Below are positions 27,744-35,945 of a stretch of 64,000 nt of DNA, in pieces (position 1 is the first letter of the stretch; each line of letters starts with the position of its first letter). The notes beneath the pieces are model-generated. The model was not told where the DNA came from. It did no database searches and saw nothing but the letters and a program-made list of their open reading frames with translations. Source of the stretch: Devosia crocina (GTDB lineage: Bacteria; Pseudomonadota; Alphaproteobacteria; Rhizobiales; Devosiaceae). Both the position numbers and the translations under genes were made by a program. The stretch lies in contig NZ_FPCK01000002.1 of assembly GCF_900116545.1 (NCBI RefSeq), positions 186,001 through 250,000 of the forward strand. The letters run 5' to 3'.

Positions 27744-28502
27744 ATGACGCTCTCAACCGCAGAAATCCGGCAGCAGGTCGAAGCCCTCGGCCCGTGGTTT
27801 CACAACATAGATCTCGGTGGCGTCAGCACGGCGCCCAACCATTTCCTCGGTGATTATCCGCGCCAGAAATATCGCAAGTTTGCCGATGCCATCCCTGCCG
27901 ATCTCTCGGGCAAGACGGTGCTCGATATCGGCTGCAATGCCGGCTTCTATTCCATCGAGATGAAGCGGCGTGGGGCGGATCGCGTGGTCGGGATTGACTT
28001 CGACGATGTTTATCTCAACCAGGCCCGGTTTGCCGCCGAAGTGGCTGAGGCCGAGATCGAGTTCCACAAGCTCTCGGTCTATGATGTCGGTGCACTCGGC
28101 GAGCAGTTCGACGTGGTGATCTTCATGGGCGTGCTCTACCACCTGCGCCACCCCCTCCTCGCGCTCGACCTGATCCGCGAGCATGTGGCGAGGGACATGC
28201 TCGTCTTTCAGTCCATGCAGCGCGGCAGTCAGGATGTGCCGGCGCTCAAGGAGAACTACCCCTTCTCCGAAACCGCTCTATTTGACGAGCCGAGCTATCC
28301 CAAGCTGCACTTCATCGAAAAGCGCTACGCAGACGATCCGACCAATTGGTGGGTGCCCAATGCCGCCTGTGCTGAAGCCATGCTGCGCAGTTCAGGCTTC
28401 GAAATCGCCGCCCATCCTGAAGCCGAAGTCTATATCTGCCGGGCCGCAACGCGCTCCGGCGACGCTACGCCCATTTATCCGAGCAAGGGAGCACCCGCAT
28501 GA
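27744..28502 (+). CDS. SAM-dependent methyltransferase, TIGR04290 type
   Basis: 252 residues. Motif I is VLDIGCNAGFYSIEM. The N-terminal ALGPWFHNIDLGGVSTAPNH and the C-terminal DPTNWWVPNAACAEAMLRSS match what I recall as the TIGR04290 family, a marker of a conserved cassette of unknown product in proteobacteria. The fold resembles CmoB-like class I methyltransferases. Acceptor unknown; inositol hydroxyls, as in pinitol/ononitol-type O-methylinositols, or sugars are possible. ATG 27744 is preferred to TTG 27738. The stop overlaps the next ATG. Confidence 0.85.
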   Translation: MTLSTAEIRQQVEALGPWFHNIDLGGVSTAPNHFLGDYPRQKYRKFADAIPADLSGKTVLDIGCNAGFYSIEMKRRGADRVVGIDFDDVYLNQARFAAEVAEAEIEFHKLSVYDVGALGEQFDVVIFMGVLYHLRHPLLALDLIREHVARDMLVFQSMQRGSQDVPALKENYPFSETALFDEPSYPKLHFIEKRYADDPTNWWVPNAACAEAMLRSSGFEIAAHPEAEVYICRAATRSGDATPIYPSKGAPA

Positions 28503-29434
28503 TCGACGCGGCGATGATCTGGAACGAGCCGAACAACAAGTCGCATTGGGACCCGGAGGTGGATCCGGAATGGGTGCGTTTCGGCCAGATGGTGAACCTT
28601 GCCGCCGATGCCATTGCCCAAGCCAATCCCGACGTCACCCGCGTTCTCGGGGGCATCTCGCCGATCGATCCCGCCTTCATGCTCCGGATGAAGAAATATG
28701 GCGTTCTCGACCGCGTCGATGCAGTCGCCGTTCATGGGTTTCCACTCGACTGGAACCTGTGGCAGATCCACGACTGGCCGCAGAAGATCGATGAGATCCG
28801 TGCCGTGACGGACCTGCCCATCTGGGTCAGCGAGGTCGGCATTTCTACATTCGGGGCCGAGGAAGTGCAGCTTTGGGGTCTGCAGCGCACGGCCGAATTA
28901 CTCAAGGGCCGGGTGGCACGCATCCAGTGGTACAGCCTCTACGATCTGCCGCGCGAGTGGGAAGCGACGACGCGCCATCGCGAGGCCGAAGGTTCCTCCT
29001 ATTATCGGCACTTCTATATGGGCATCCTGCGCGAAGATGGATCGCCCAAGCCCTCTCTAGAGGAGTTCGCCAAACACACGCCCGAATTGGGTCTTGTGCA
29101 GTGGTTTCACTATCAGGACCATCGGCTCGATGACGCCGTGGCCTGGATGAAGCGCCTCGGGGTCACTCATCTGCGCACCGGCCTTTCATGGGCCGACAGT
29201 TTCCGTCCCGATGCGCTGGCCTGGTTCGACCGGCAGATGGAAGCGCTGGCGGACTTCAACGTCACCGTCACGTTCTGCTTCACGCCCGAACATCGCGGCA
29301 TCGCACCCCATCACACCAGTGCGCCGCAGGTACCCGAGGAGTTCGCAGCCTTTTGCGCGCAGATGATCGAGCGCTATGCGCCGCGCTCTGGAGTGACACT
29401 GGCGAGCAACAATGACGCAGTGCTAGCGGTCTAG
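28499..29434 (+). CDS. Clan GH-A glycoside hydrolase-like protein, apparently circularly permuted
   Basis: 311 residues. It begins at once with MIWNEPNN (E10), the acid/base motif of strand 4 in clan GH-A barrels. VHGFPLDWN, IWVSEVGIS (E112, the nucleophile position, strand 7) and RIQWYSLYDLP (strand 8) follow. Then, after a linker, come segments that normally precede strand 4: GLVQWFHYQDHRLDDAV, THLRTGLSWADSF, VTVTFCFTPEHRG and helix EFAAFCAQMIERYA. Joining the C-terminus to the N-terminus restores the usual order. Often annotated as beta-xylosidase. No signal peptide, so cytoplasmic. Translationally coupled to the methyltransferase. Confidence 0.75.
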   Translation: MIDAAMIWNEPNNKSHWDPEVDPEWVRFGQMVNLAADAIAQANPDVTRVLGGISPIDPAFMLRMKKYGVLDRVDAVAVHGFPLDWNLWQIHDWPQKIDEIRAVTDLPIWVSEVGISTFGAEEVQLWGLQRTAELLKGRVARIQWYSLYDLPREWEATTRHREAEGSSYYRHFYMGILREDGSPKPSLEEFAKHTPELGLVQWFHYQDHRLDDAVAWMKRLGVTHLRTGLSWADSFRPDALAWFDRQMEALADFNVTVTFCFTPEHRGIAPHHTSAPQVPEEFAAFCAQMIERYAPRSGVTLASNNDAVLAV

Positions 29435-30816
29435 TCGTTCCGGTCGGTGAGCCTTAGCCTACGCGCCAAGGCACCCGCCCGCCCCCGTCCATAGGCGAGC
29501 CCCTGATAAAGGCCGAGCGACATGCGGGCCCAACTCAGGTAGAGCTTGGGCTGTGCCAAATGCCGTGCGAGGCTGAACATGCGATGGCTCCAGGCGCTGA
29601 TGCCGTAGCGCAGGCGATAGATGAACTTGCGGTCGATCGGCAGATCCGTGCTGGGTTCGACCCGCTTGCGCGGCCGCAAGCCGCCCCGCCGCCAGGTGAG
29701 CCGATAGCCAAGGCCTTCCCGGCGCTGACGGAGCCCAGCCGCCTGCGTGTTGGCGATATAATCGGCATCAACAGTTCGGAGATCGAGCCGCTCGTCCGCG
29801 ATGGCCCTGCCAACAACGTCACGCAGCAGGCGGTCTCGGATCACCACGACATTGGTGCCGCGCCAGTCGGACGAATAGGGCTCGACCCAGGCATCGCCGA
29901 AGGCGATATCGGCGGTTTCGGCCAGTACATCGTCGCACCAGTTGCAGGCCGAGTTCTGGAAAAAACCAGCGCCCCAGTCGCCATCGGCAAGATAGAACCA
30001 GTCCTTCTGCCTGGTATCGCCGGACCTGAGCGTGAGATGGGCCGTGTACCAGTTGGCGGGGCGCTCGGGTCCCTTGATCCGGAATTCTGGCCGCTCCACC
30101 GCCTCGACCGCGGTATCCATTTGCCAGGCAAAGCTCTCCACCAGCCTGGCGCTCTTCATGTGCCCGCAAAAAAGACCCAGCGTATAGCTTATCCGCTCGG
30201 CAAGCACCGGATCAGTCTCACGCTGGAGGTGAATGGCCTTGATGAAACATGGCACGCCCACAACCGCATAGCGGCCCGGCACGCGCCGGATCTTGTCCAA
30301 CACGCCGGAAAGCTCGACCGGATAATAACGCGACTTCGCACCTTCATGGAGCGCCTCTGCCGTGCGGGAGATGGTGTAGCGGAAAAACCCGCTTCCTGCG
30401 GAGGGCGCGACATGGGCCACACCGTCCACAAGGCCCAGCCGCAGCAGTTCTGCCGCAACCCAGGTGACCATGCCGCCCGAACTGCCGCTGCCCCGGAAAC
30501 CGGCCTCCCGCACGGCTCCGACATAGGCGGTCTCGTAGTGTCCAAGCCGCCCGTCTCGCTCTGGAGCCTCGCTGAAGCGTTCGGCAGCAATCGCGTCCTC
30601 GTTGCGGGCATGGGGAGAAAAGGGACACATCCGGGCAAGTTGGGCGCTCTTTTCACGGAGGCTTTCCGTAGGCCCCACCGGTTTGAACTGACCATAGCGG
30701 TCAAGCGCCATGGTCAGGGGCTCAGAACCAAGAGACGCGCAGGAGCCACAGCCGATGCAAAGGCCGGAGGCGGCAATTTGATGCCGGCTGAGCGCCGGTT
30801 CAGTCGAGGACGCCAT
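29431..30816 (-). CDS. FrhB/FdhB family Fe-S flavoprotein-like protein
   Basis: 461 residues. The N-terminus has GLCIGCGSCAS (C20, C23, C26) and RMCPFSPH (C63), a [4Fe-4S] ferredoxin-like site. The central region VGVPCFIKAIHL and LGLFCGHMKS, and later ACNWCDDVLAETADIAFGDAW, match the coenzyme F420 hydrogenase/dehydrogenase beta-subunit family. Members of this family recur in polysaccharide loci beside pyruvyl transferases, as here, where the actual redox role is unsettled. Last gene of the leftward unit; its start overlaps the pyruvyl transferase stop by 17 bp and its end overlaps the hydrolase-like gene by 4 bp. Confidence 0.85.
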   Translation of the reverse strand: MASSTEPALSRHQIAASGLCIGCGSCASLGSEPLTMALDRYGQFKPVGPTESLREKSAQLARMCPFSPHARNEDAIAAERFSEAPERDGRLGHYETAYVGAVREAGFRGSGSSGGMVTWVAAELLRLGLVDGVAHVAPSAGSGFFRYTISRTAEALHEGAKSRYYPVELSGVLDKIRRVPGRYAVVGVPCFIKAIHLQRETDPVLAERISYTLGLFCGHMKSARLVESFAWQMDTAVEAVERPEFRIKGPERPANWYTAHLTLRSGDTRQKDWFYLADGDWGAGFFQNSACNWCDDVLAETADIAFGDAWVEPYSSDWRGTNVVVIRDRLLRDVVGRAIADERLDLRTVDADYIANTQAAGLRQRREGLGYRLTWRRGGLRPRKRVEPSTDLPIDRKFIYRLRYGISAWSHRMFSLARHLAQPKLYLSWARMSLGLYQGLAYGRGRAGALARRLRLTDRND

Positions 30817-31876
30817 CGAGATAACTTTCCCCAGCGTGTCTCAACTGCGCGATACGCTGTCCGATCACTCCATCGAGCCTCTGCCCAAGGAGGCGATCAT
30901 AGGCGTCCGGCCCGGTCGCCTCGGTCACTAGGTGCGGCTCCGCGCCAAGAGCATCGACCAGGTCACGCACCTTGTTGGACCGGTAATCGGACGGCGCGGT
31001 CGCAAAGGGCTTGCCGTAAACGAGCGCAAAGACGCAGCCATGAAAGAAGTTGGTCACCACGGTATCGGCCTTGGCCATGAAGGCGGCGAACTCAGCCGGT
31101 CCGGCCGCGATCCAGTTCTCGTCCGCCCACCAGTTGCGGTAGCCTATGCTGACGATACGGCGTCCCGTCCGGTCGGCCCATCTCCGCACGGCCTGCTGGA
31201 ACCATTCGGGCATGCCATGGCCGTAAAGCGCCACATAGCCTGCGGGGATATCGATGCTTTCCGGCGCGATCACATGGGGAAACTGCAGCACCGGATCGAG
31301 CACCAGAGGCGGAGCGCTGTCGCGTGCAGCCGATACGATGCGCTGGGAATTGGCATCGCGAACCGACACATGATCGAACTGGCGCAAATGCTCGATCCAG
31401 CGCTTTTCGAGCCCATCTTCCCAGGACTGATTGCCAAAGCTGGCAGCATAGGACGCACGCCGGGCAGCCGGCAGATCGTTGCCATAAAACAGTGCCTTGC
31501 CTCCATACCAGGGATGGCAAAGGTTCCAGACCTCGTCGCTGCCGACAAGCGCGATATCCACGGGCCGGGCTTGTGCGGGATCGTCGAGATCGAACGGCGC
31601 CGACAGCGGCAAGGCGTCGAACGCGGCAAAGAACTTGCGCGCCTTTTCCGCGTAAGCCGCCCGATCCTCCCGCTCGCCCCAATTGCCCGGCACCGGCCGC
31701 AAGGCACAGCGCCATTCGGCCATATCGACCCGGCTTGATCGATGATCCAGCAGCACCGCGTCATGCCCACGCTGCATCAATCCTTCGACGAGGCACCGCG
31801 CTTGCCAGTAAGACCCGTAATTGATGCAGCGGTGAAAGGTCAGCACGCCGATGGACGAAGTTGGTTGAGCCACTCT
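30800..31876 (-). CDS. Polysaccharide pyruvyl transferase family protein
   Basis: 358 residues from a GTG with GAAGGA six nt upstream. IGVLTFHRCINYGSYWQARCL is the family's N-terminal motif, PVDIALVGSDEVWN and VVTNFFHGCVFALVYGKPF the later ones (WcaK/CsaB type). These enzymes transfer pyruvate from phosphoenolpyruvate to sugar hydroxyls as a ketal. A longer frame to 32116 is rejected because it runs back through the Gfo/Idh gene and lacks conserved sequence. It begins 7 nt after that gene's stop. A membrane anchor is absent, consistent with a cytoplasmic acceptor. Confidence 0.87.
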   Translation of the reverse strand, partial: RVAQPTSSIGVLTFHRCINYGSYWQARCLVEGLMQRGHDAVLLDHRSSRVDMAEWRCALRPVPGNWGEREDRAAYAEKARKFFAAFDALPLSAPFDLDDPAQARPVDIALVGSDEVWNLCHPWYGGKALFYGNDLPAARRASYAASFGNQSWEDGLEKRWIEHLRQFDHVSVRDANSQRIVSAARDSAPPLVLDPVLQFPHVIAPESIDIPAGYVALYGHGMPEWFQQAVRRWADRTGRRIVSIGYRNWWADENWIAAGPAEFAAFMAKADTVVTNFFHGCVFALVYGKPFATAPSDYRSNKVRDLVDALGAEPHLVTEATGPDAYDRLLGQRLDGVIGQRIAQLRHAGESYLDGVLD

Positions 31877-31883
31877 CGATCCT

Positions 31884-32894
31884 TCAGCGCGCATAGATGC
31901 GATCGAGCACCGTCGATACGGTGGTGAAATCATGTGCTGCCGGATCGAAGCGCTGGCCCTGGGCCAGCTTGCGCGCCCAGTCCAACGCTGCCCCACCGGG
32001 CCAGTCCGCCTCGGGCTCGGCCAGCACCTGGCTCGATGTGCCCGTATGATGCACCGCGCGGAAATCGAAGAAGGATCCATCGACATTGCGCAGGCTCGCG
32101 CCGCCCGCCGTGCCATAGAAATCGGCCTCGATCACGGCGTCACGCCCGGCATGGAGGTGCCAGGAGCAGGTCAGTCGTACCACCGTACCCGACGCCAGGG
32201 TCATCGTGGCGGTGGCATAATCCTCGACCGTTTCGCTGTCGCGATCGATCGGCCGCCCCTTGCTGAACAGATGTCCCGTCGTTTCCACGACCTCAGGGTA
32301 ACCCAGCGCCCACAGCGCCAGGTCCACCATGTGAACCCCGAGATCCATGACGCAACCGCCACCCGAGAGGCGCTTGTCGAAGAACCACGGCTTGTCCGGC
32401 CCATAGGCGTTGTGGAACACCAGATCGACGCCGAACACCTCGCCCAGCGTTCCCTGCCCCAGCAACTCTCTGATCTTCACCATGCCGGCGGTATGGCGGT
32501 AGGAGAGATCGACGCCCAGAAGACGATCCGCCTTCTGGCTTGCCGCAACGACAGCGCCCACTTCCTCGGCGGTTCGCCCGAGCGGCTTTTGGCAGAAGAC
32601 GGCCAAGCCCGCTTCGAGCGCAGCAATCGACTGCTCGGCATGAAGCGCACTCGGGGTTGCGATGACGATCCCGTCGAGATCGCTCGCCAGCAATGCGTCG
32701 AGATCGGGGAGGACTGCGGCTTCCGGTGCCAGCGCGCGGGCAGCATCGACCATCTCCGCACTCGGGTCCGACAGCGCTGCCGCTTTGATCAATCCGCTCT
32801 GGAGCAGGGACTGCATCCGGCGAATGCCGATGCGTCCAGTGCCCAGAAAGCCAATGCGTGGCCGTTTCGTCGCGGTCATGGACAACGCGCTCAC
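31884..32894 (-). CDS. Gfo/Idh/MocA family oxidoreductase
   Basis: 336 residues. PRIGFLGTGRIGIRRMQSL is the NAD(P)-binding start, VFCQKPLGRT stands for the usual EKP motif (Gln in place of Glu before the Lys), and GGCVMDLGVHMVDLALW includes the catalytic Asp/His region. The family covers inositol 2-dehydrogenases and sugar oxidoreductases; IolG-like activity on an inositol is plausible beside ino1 but unproven. ATG overlaps the stop of the alcohol dehydrogenase gene (ATGA). Confidence 0.88.
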   Translation of the reverse strand: MSALSMTATKRPRIGFLGTGRIGIRRMQSLLQSGLIKAAALSDPSAEMVDAARALAPEAAVLPDLDALLASDLDGIVIATPSALHAEQSIAALEAGLAVFCQKPLGRTAEEVGAVVAASQKADRLLGVDLSYRHTAGMVKIRELLGQGTLGEVFGVDLVFHNAYGPDKPWFFDKRLSGGGCVMDLGVHMVDLALWALGYPEVVETTGHLFSKGRPIDRDSETVEDYATATMTLASGTVVRLTCSWHLHAGRDAVIEADFYGTAGGASLRNVDGSFFDFRAVHHTGTSSQVLAEPEADWPGGAALDWARKLAQGQRFDPAAHDFTTVSTVLDRIYAR

Positions 32895-33877
32895 GGATAC
32901 ATCACCAGGGCTTTGAGAAAGCCATCGGGCCGGTCGCGGGTGGCGTTGAGGGCGGTATCGAGTTCATTCAGCCCATAGCGATGCGTATAAAGAGGGGCTG
33001 GATCGAGCCGCCCTTCGCGCACCGCCTCGACCGCGTCGCGAATGCCTTGCATATAGATGGCGGGGTCACGTTCATGGGCGTTGATGACATCAAGGCCGCG
33101 CCAGTTCCACATCTGCATGTTCACCTGCCGCGGACCATCCTGATGATAGCCGGCAATGATCAGGCGCCCGCGCTCGCGCGTCAGTTCGGCGGCCAGATCG
33201 AGCGGCCATTGCTTGCCCACCGCTTCGATGACGCGGTCACAGAACATGCCGCCAGTCAGTTGCTTGACCTCTTCGATGATCCGCCAATGATCGTCCATCG
33301 CAATGGTCTGGGCGGCGCCGAGGCTTTTGGCGAGGTCGAGAGCAAAGGGCCGGCGTGCGATGGCAATCACCCGCGCTCCTGCTGCCACGGCAAGCTGGGT
33401 CAGAAGCGCCCCGAGAAAGCCGATGCCGATAATGGCGACGGTCTGGCCCGCCTCGATCTCGGAGCGCTTGAAAATGTTCATGGCACAGCCGAGCGGCTCG
33501 CCCGGAAACGGCACACCGGCAAGCTCGTCCGGCAGTTTGACGACGGCGCTGGCATCGGCCACATCGTGGGTTGCGTAGCTATGATAGGAGAGCGCCGCGA
33601 CGCGATCGCCCGCTTGCAACCCCTCGACGCCCTCGCCCACCGCGTCGATCACGCCCCAGCCTTCGTGGCCGAGGCCACCGGGCTCTGTCGGGAACTTCAT
33701 CCATTCCGGGCCCGACCAGGGGGTCAGGTTCGAGGCACAGACGCCGCACCCTTCAAGCTTGATGCGCACCTGCCCCTTGCCGGGCTGCGGCAAGGGCTGG
33801 GACTGAAGTTCGATGGCGCCGGGTCCGGTGACCACGGCTGCCTGCATTTGCCCCTGGGAAGGAAAGGCCATGTTCAT
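32891..33877 (-). CDS. Medium-chain (zinc-type) alcohol dehydrogenase family protein
   Basis: 328 residues. GCGVCASNLTPWSG holds the first zinc-ligand Cys, PGGLGHEGWGVIDAVGEGV the His-Glu motif, and AIIGIGFLGALLTQLAVAAGA the Rossmann loop. The structural four-cysteine zinc lobe of classical ADHs is missing, as in several sugar or polyol dehydrogenase subfamilies. With the Gfo/Idh protein it makes two potential cyclitol or sugar oxidation steps in one operon. It begins 9 nt after the 88-residue gene. Confidence 0.87.
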   Translation of the reverse strand: MNMAFPSQGQMQAAVVTGPGAIELQSQPLPQPGKGQVRIKLEGCGVCASNLTPWSGPEWMKFPTEPGGLGHEGWGVIDAVGEGVEGLQAGDRVAALSYHSYATHDVADASAVVKLPDELAGVPFPGEPLGCAMNIFKRSEIEAGQTVAIIGIGFLGALLTQLAVAAGARVIAIARRPFALDLAKSLGAAQTIAMDDHWRIIEEVKQLTGGMFCDRVIEAVGKQWPLDLAAELTRERGRLIIAGYHQDGPRQVNMQMWNWRGLDVINAHERDPAIYMQGIRDAVEAVREGRLDPAPLYTHRYGLNELDTALNATRDRPDGFLKALVMYP

Positions 33878-33886
33878 TGCGTGTCC

Positions 33887-34153
33887 CTAGCCGTCGCGAT
33901 TGATGAATTTGTTGAAACGGCTCTCTTTGCCGTCGGCGGTCTTGTCCTGGTAGAGAAAGGCCAGCTTGTTCTCGTCGAAGATGTCGAAGAACTCTTCCCA
34001 GCTGATCGCCTCGAGGTTCTCCTCGGGCTTGCCGAAATCGATGCGCAGGATGCCGCCCTCCCCGCCCGTATCCACCTTAGACGGATGCCCGTCGCGGGCC
34101 TCGGCCCATTCGCGGATTTCGTCGTGGTCCGTTGTGGTGTTGGAACTGCTCAT
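33887..34153 (-). CDS. Conserved small acidic protein, unknown function
   Basis: 88 residues. GAGGAG about 7 nt before ATG 34153 fixes the start; the longer frame to 34366 lies inside the upstream gene. It begins with DHDEIREWAEARDGHPSKV, then GGILRIDFGKPEE, then ISWEEFFDIFDENKLAFLYQ and ends KESRFNKFINRDG. I recall similar proteins being labelled 1,4-alpha-glucan branching enzyme without justification; there is no such domain here. It lies between UDP-glucose dehydrogenase and the alcohol dehydrogenase and should be co-expressed with them. Confidence 0.78.
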   Translation of the reverse strand: MSSSNTTTDHDEIREWAEARDGHPSKVDTGGEGGILRIDFGKPEENLEAISWEEFFDIFDENKLAFLYQDKTADGKESRFNKFINRDG

Positions 34154-34172
34154 GGTGGTTCTCCTCTTTCGC

Positions 34173-35534
34173 TCAGGCGGGCGAAGCCGCAATGGTGAGG
34201 CCTGCTGGCGTGCCCTGGCCGCGCGCGGCTCGCTTTGGCACGACGGATGGACGGCCAAGGCTGTGATAATGAAGGCCAGCCGAGGCCACTTTCTCGCCGG
34301 CGAGCACATTGCGGAAATCGAGCACAGTCCTGCCGCGCATAGCAGCAGCAAGGCGGTTCGGCTCAAGGCTCCGGTACTCGTCCCATTCGGTCAGGATCAC
34401 CGTCACATCTGCGCTGCGAACCGCACCGATCGGGGTCTCGTGCCAGCTGATGCCATCGAGAAGCCGCTTTGCAGCACCGGGTTGCGGATCATGGGCATGC
34501 ACGTCGAGCCCGGCCGCCAGCAGCGCAGGTACGATAGTGAGGGACGCCGCTTCGCGCACATCGTCGGTATTGGCCTTGAAGCTCGTGCCGAGAATGGCGA
34601 CGCGCCCTCCATCGGGGGTTGCATCGATAATGCGCTGGGCCAGGCTGCGCTTGCGCCGGTCATTGCCATCGATCAGGGCTTCGATCAGCGGCTGGGGCGC
34701 TCCATGTTGCCGTCCGGTGCTCGCGAAGGCCCTGGTGTCCTTGGGAAAGCACGAACCGCCAAAGCCGGGTCCGGCCGCAAGAAATCCGGGGCCGATCCGG
34801 CTGTCGCGACCGATCCCATCGGCCACTGCCGTGACATCTCCGCCGACGGCCTCGCAAAGGTCGGCCACATCGTTGATGAAGCCGATCTTGAGGGCCAGAA
34901 GCGCATTGGCCGCATATTTGATCAGTTCCGCATTGACCGTCCTGGTGGAAACCAGCGGAATGCCGGTCCGTACCAGCGGCTTGTAGATCTCGCGCAGCAC
35001 GGCCTCGGTGCGCGGGTCGTCGGCGCCGATGACGATCCGGTCGGCATGCATGAAGTCACCGATCGCCGAGCCTTCACGCAGAAATTCGGGGTTGGAGCCC
35101 ACCGGAATATCGCTGTTGCCGCGCGTCTTGTCGACGAGCGCCTTGATCTGCTGCGCCGTACCCGCCACGACGGTCGACTTGACGATCAGGACCGCCTGCT
35201 TGCGCAGATGCGGCGCAATGCCAGCCGCCGCGGCCATGACAAAGCTCAGATCGATGCCGCCCCCTTGGTCCGAAGGCGTGCCGACAGCAAGAAACACAGC
35301 GTCGGCGCTGCGTACTGCGTCTTCGGCGTTGGCGGAAAACTCCAGACGCCCTGCCGTCATCTGGGCGGAAACCAGTTCGGCAAGTCCAGGCTCATAGATC
35401 GGGATTTCCGCCTGTCTGAGCGCGGCCACGCGAGCATGATCTATGTCGCAACAGGTAAGGTGATGGCCGAGTTCGGCGAGGCAGGCACCGGTGGTCAGAC
35501 CGACATAGCCTGCACCCAACACAACGATCTTCAT
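34173..35534 (-). CDS. ugd: UDP-glucose 6-dehydrogenase
   Basis: 453 residues. Two-step NAD oxidation of UDP-glucose to UDP-glucuronate. MKIVVLGAGYVGLTTGACLA is the NAD loop, the catalytic nucleophile is C262 in GFGGSCFPKD, and KYAANALLALKIGFIND is the central dimer helix. GDP-mannose dehydrogenase is the main alternative, but the gene at the far end of the cassette encodes a UDP-glucuronate decarboxylase, the next step. First gene of the leftward operon; promoter block at 35566-35593. The C-terminus has an unconserved 30-residue basic tail. Confidence 0.93.
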   Translation of the reverse strand: MKIVVLGAGYVGLTTGACLAELGHHLTCCDIDHARVAALRQAEIPIYEPGLAELVSAQMTAGRLEFSANAEDAVRSADAVFLAVGTPSDQGGGIDLSFVMAAAAGIAPHLRKQAVLIVKSTVVAGTAQQIKALVDKTRGNSDIPVGSNPEFLREGSAIGDFMHADRIVIGADDPRTEAVLREIYKPLVRTGIPLVSTRTVNAELIKYAANALLALKIGFINDVADLCEAVGGDVTAVADGIGRDSRIGPGFLAAGPGFGGSCFPKDTRAFASTGRQHGAPQPLIEALIDGNDRRKRSLAQRIIDATPDGGRVAILGTSFKANTDDVREAASLTIVPALLAAGLDVHAHDPQPGAAKRLLDGISWHETPIGAVRSADVTVILTEWDEYRSLEPNRLAAAMRGRTVLDFRNVLAGEKVASAGLHYHSLGRPSVVPKRAARGQGTPAGLTIAASPA

Positions 35535-35565
35535 ATGATCCGCCCTTCTGATCTGTGGCGGACCA

Positions 35566-35590
35566 ATCGAGCAGTGCCAAGCTTTGTTCC
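35566..35590 (-). promoter_or_regulatory. EcfG-like promoter of the ugd operon sharing a 16-bp block with ino1
   Basis: On the minus strand GGAAC (35590-35586), 16 bp, then CGAT (35569-35566), one mismatch from CGTT, lies 31 bp before the ugd start. The block GCAGGAACAAAGCTTG (35593-35578) is identical to that before ino1, at nearly the same distance from the start codon. Upstream, CCTGC and GCAGG are again present around a CATCATG core but spaced 13 bp rather than 11. Confidence 0.65.
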
Positions 35591-35945
35591 TGCCTCACAT
35601 GATGCCGCAGGCAACATGCGACGGGATGGGAACCAAAAAAGCGGGATTCCGCTATGGTCTGCGCCGCTTGGAAAACTTTGTCTATTTCCTGAAAGACAAC
35701 CGGAGAAACTAACACAGGATAGGTACTCCCAATAACCTGCGCTAAAGCTGAGCTTTAACCCAGGATAAGACTTCGTCAGTGTGGCTATAAATTTATCGTG
35801 CGGTGACGAGCATCTATTTACCGGCGGAATCCGTGGCCTTGCGCCTGCTCGCTTGCAGCCACGCCCATGACCCTGCTCCGCCCTGCCGGAACTGGACCCC
35901 CCAGCCGATTATTGGCTGGCGAAGGTACTTACCTCCAAGGGCATC
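35591..35945. promoter_or_regulatory. Divergent control region ugd / right-hand glycan operon
   Basis: About 355 bp without a gene, lower in GC than its surroundings. On the plus strand GGAAC (35629-35633), 16 bp, then CGCT (35650-35653) could be a rightward EcfG-like promoter with one mismatch, leaving a leader of nearly 300 nt. Near the gene, CCAGCC-N7-GGCTGG (35901-35919) could form a leader hairpin. I see no conserved riboswitch or small ORF with a ribosome binding site. Confidence 0.4.

Noticed and set aside
29560..31080. Long plus-strand frame opposite the FrhB-like gene
   Set aside because: A shadow of GC-rich coding sequence with no family motif; the minus-strand frame has intact Fe-S motifs.
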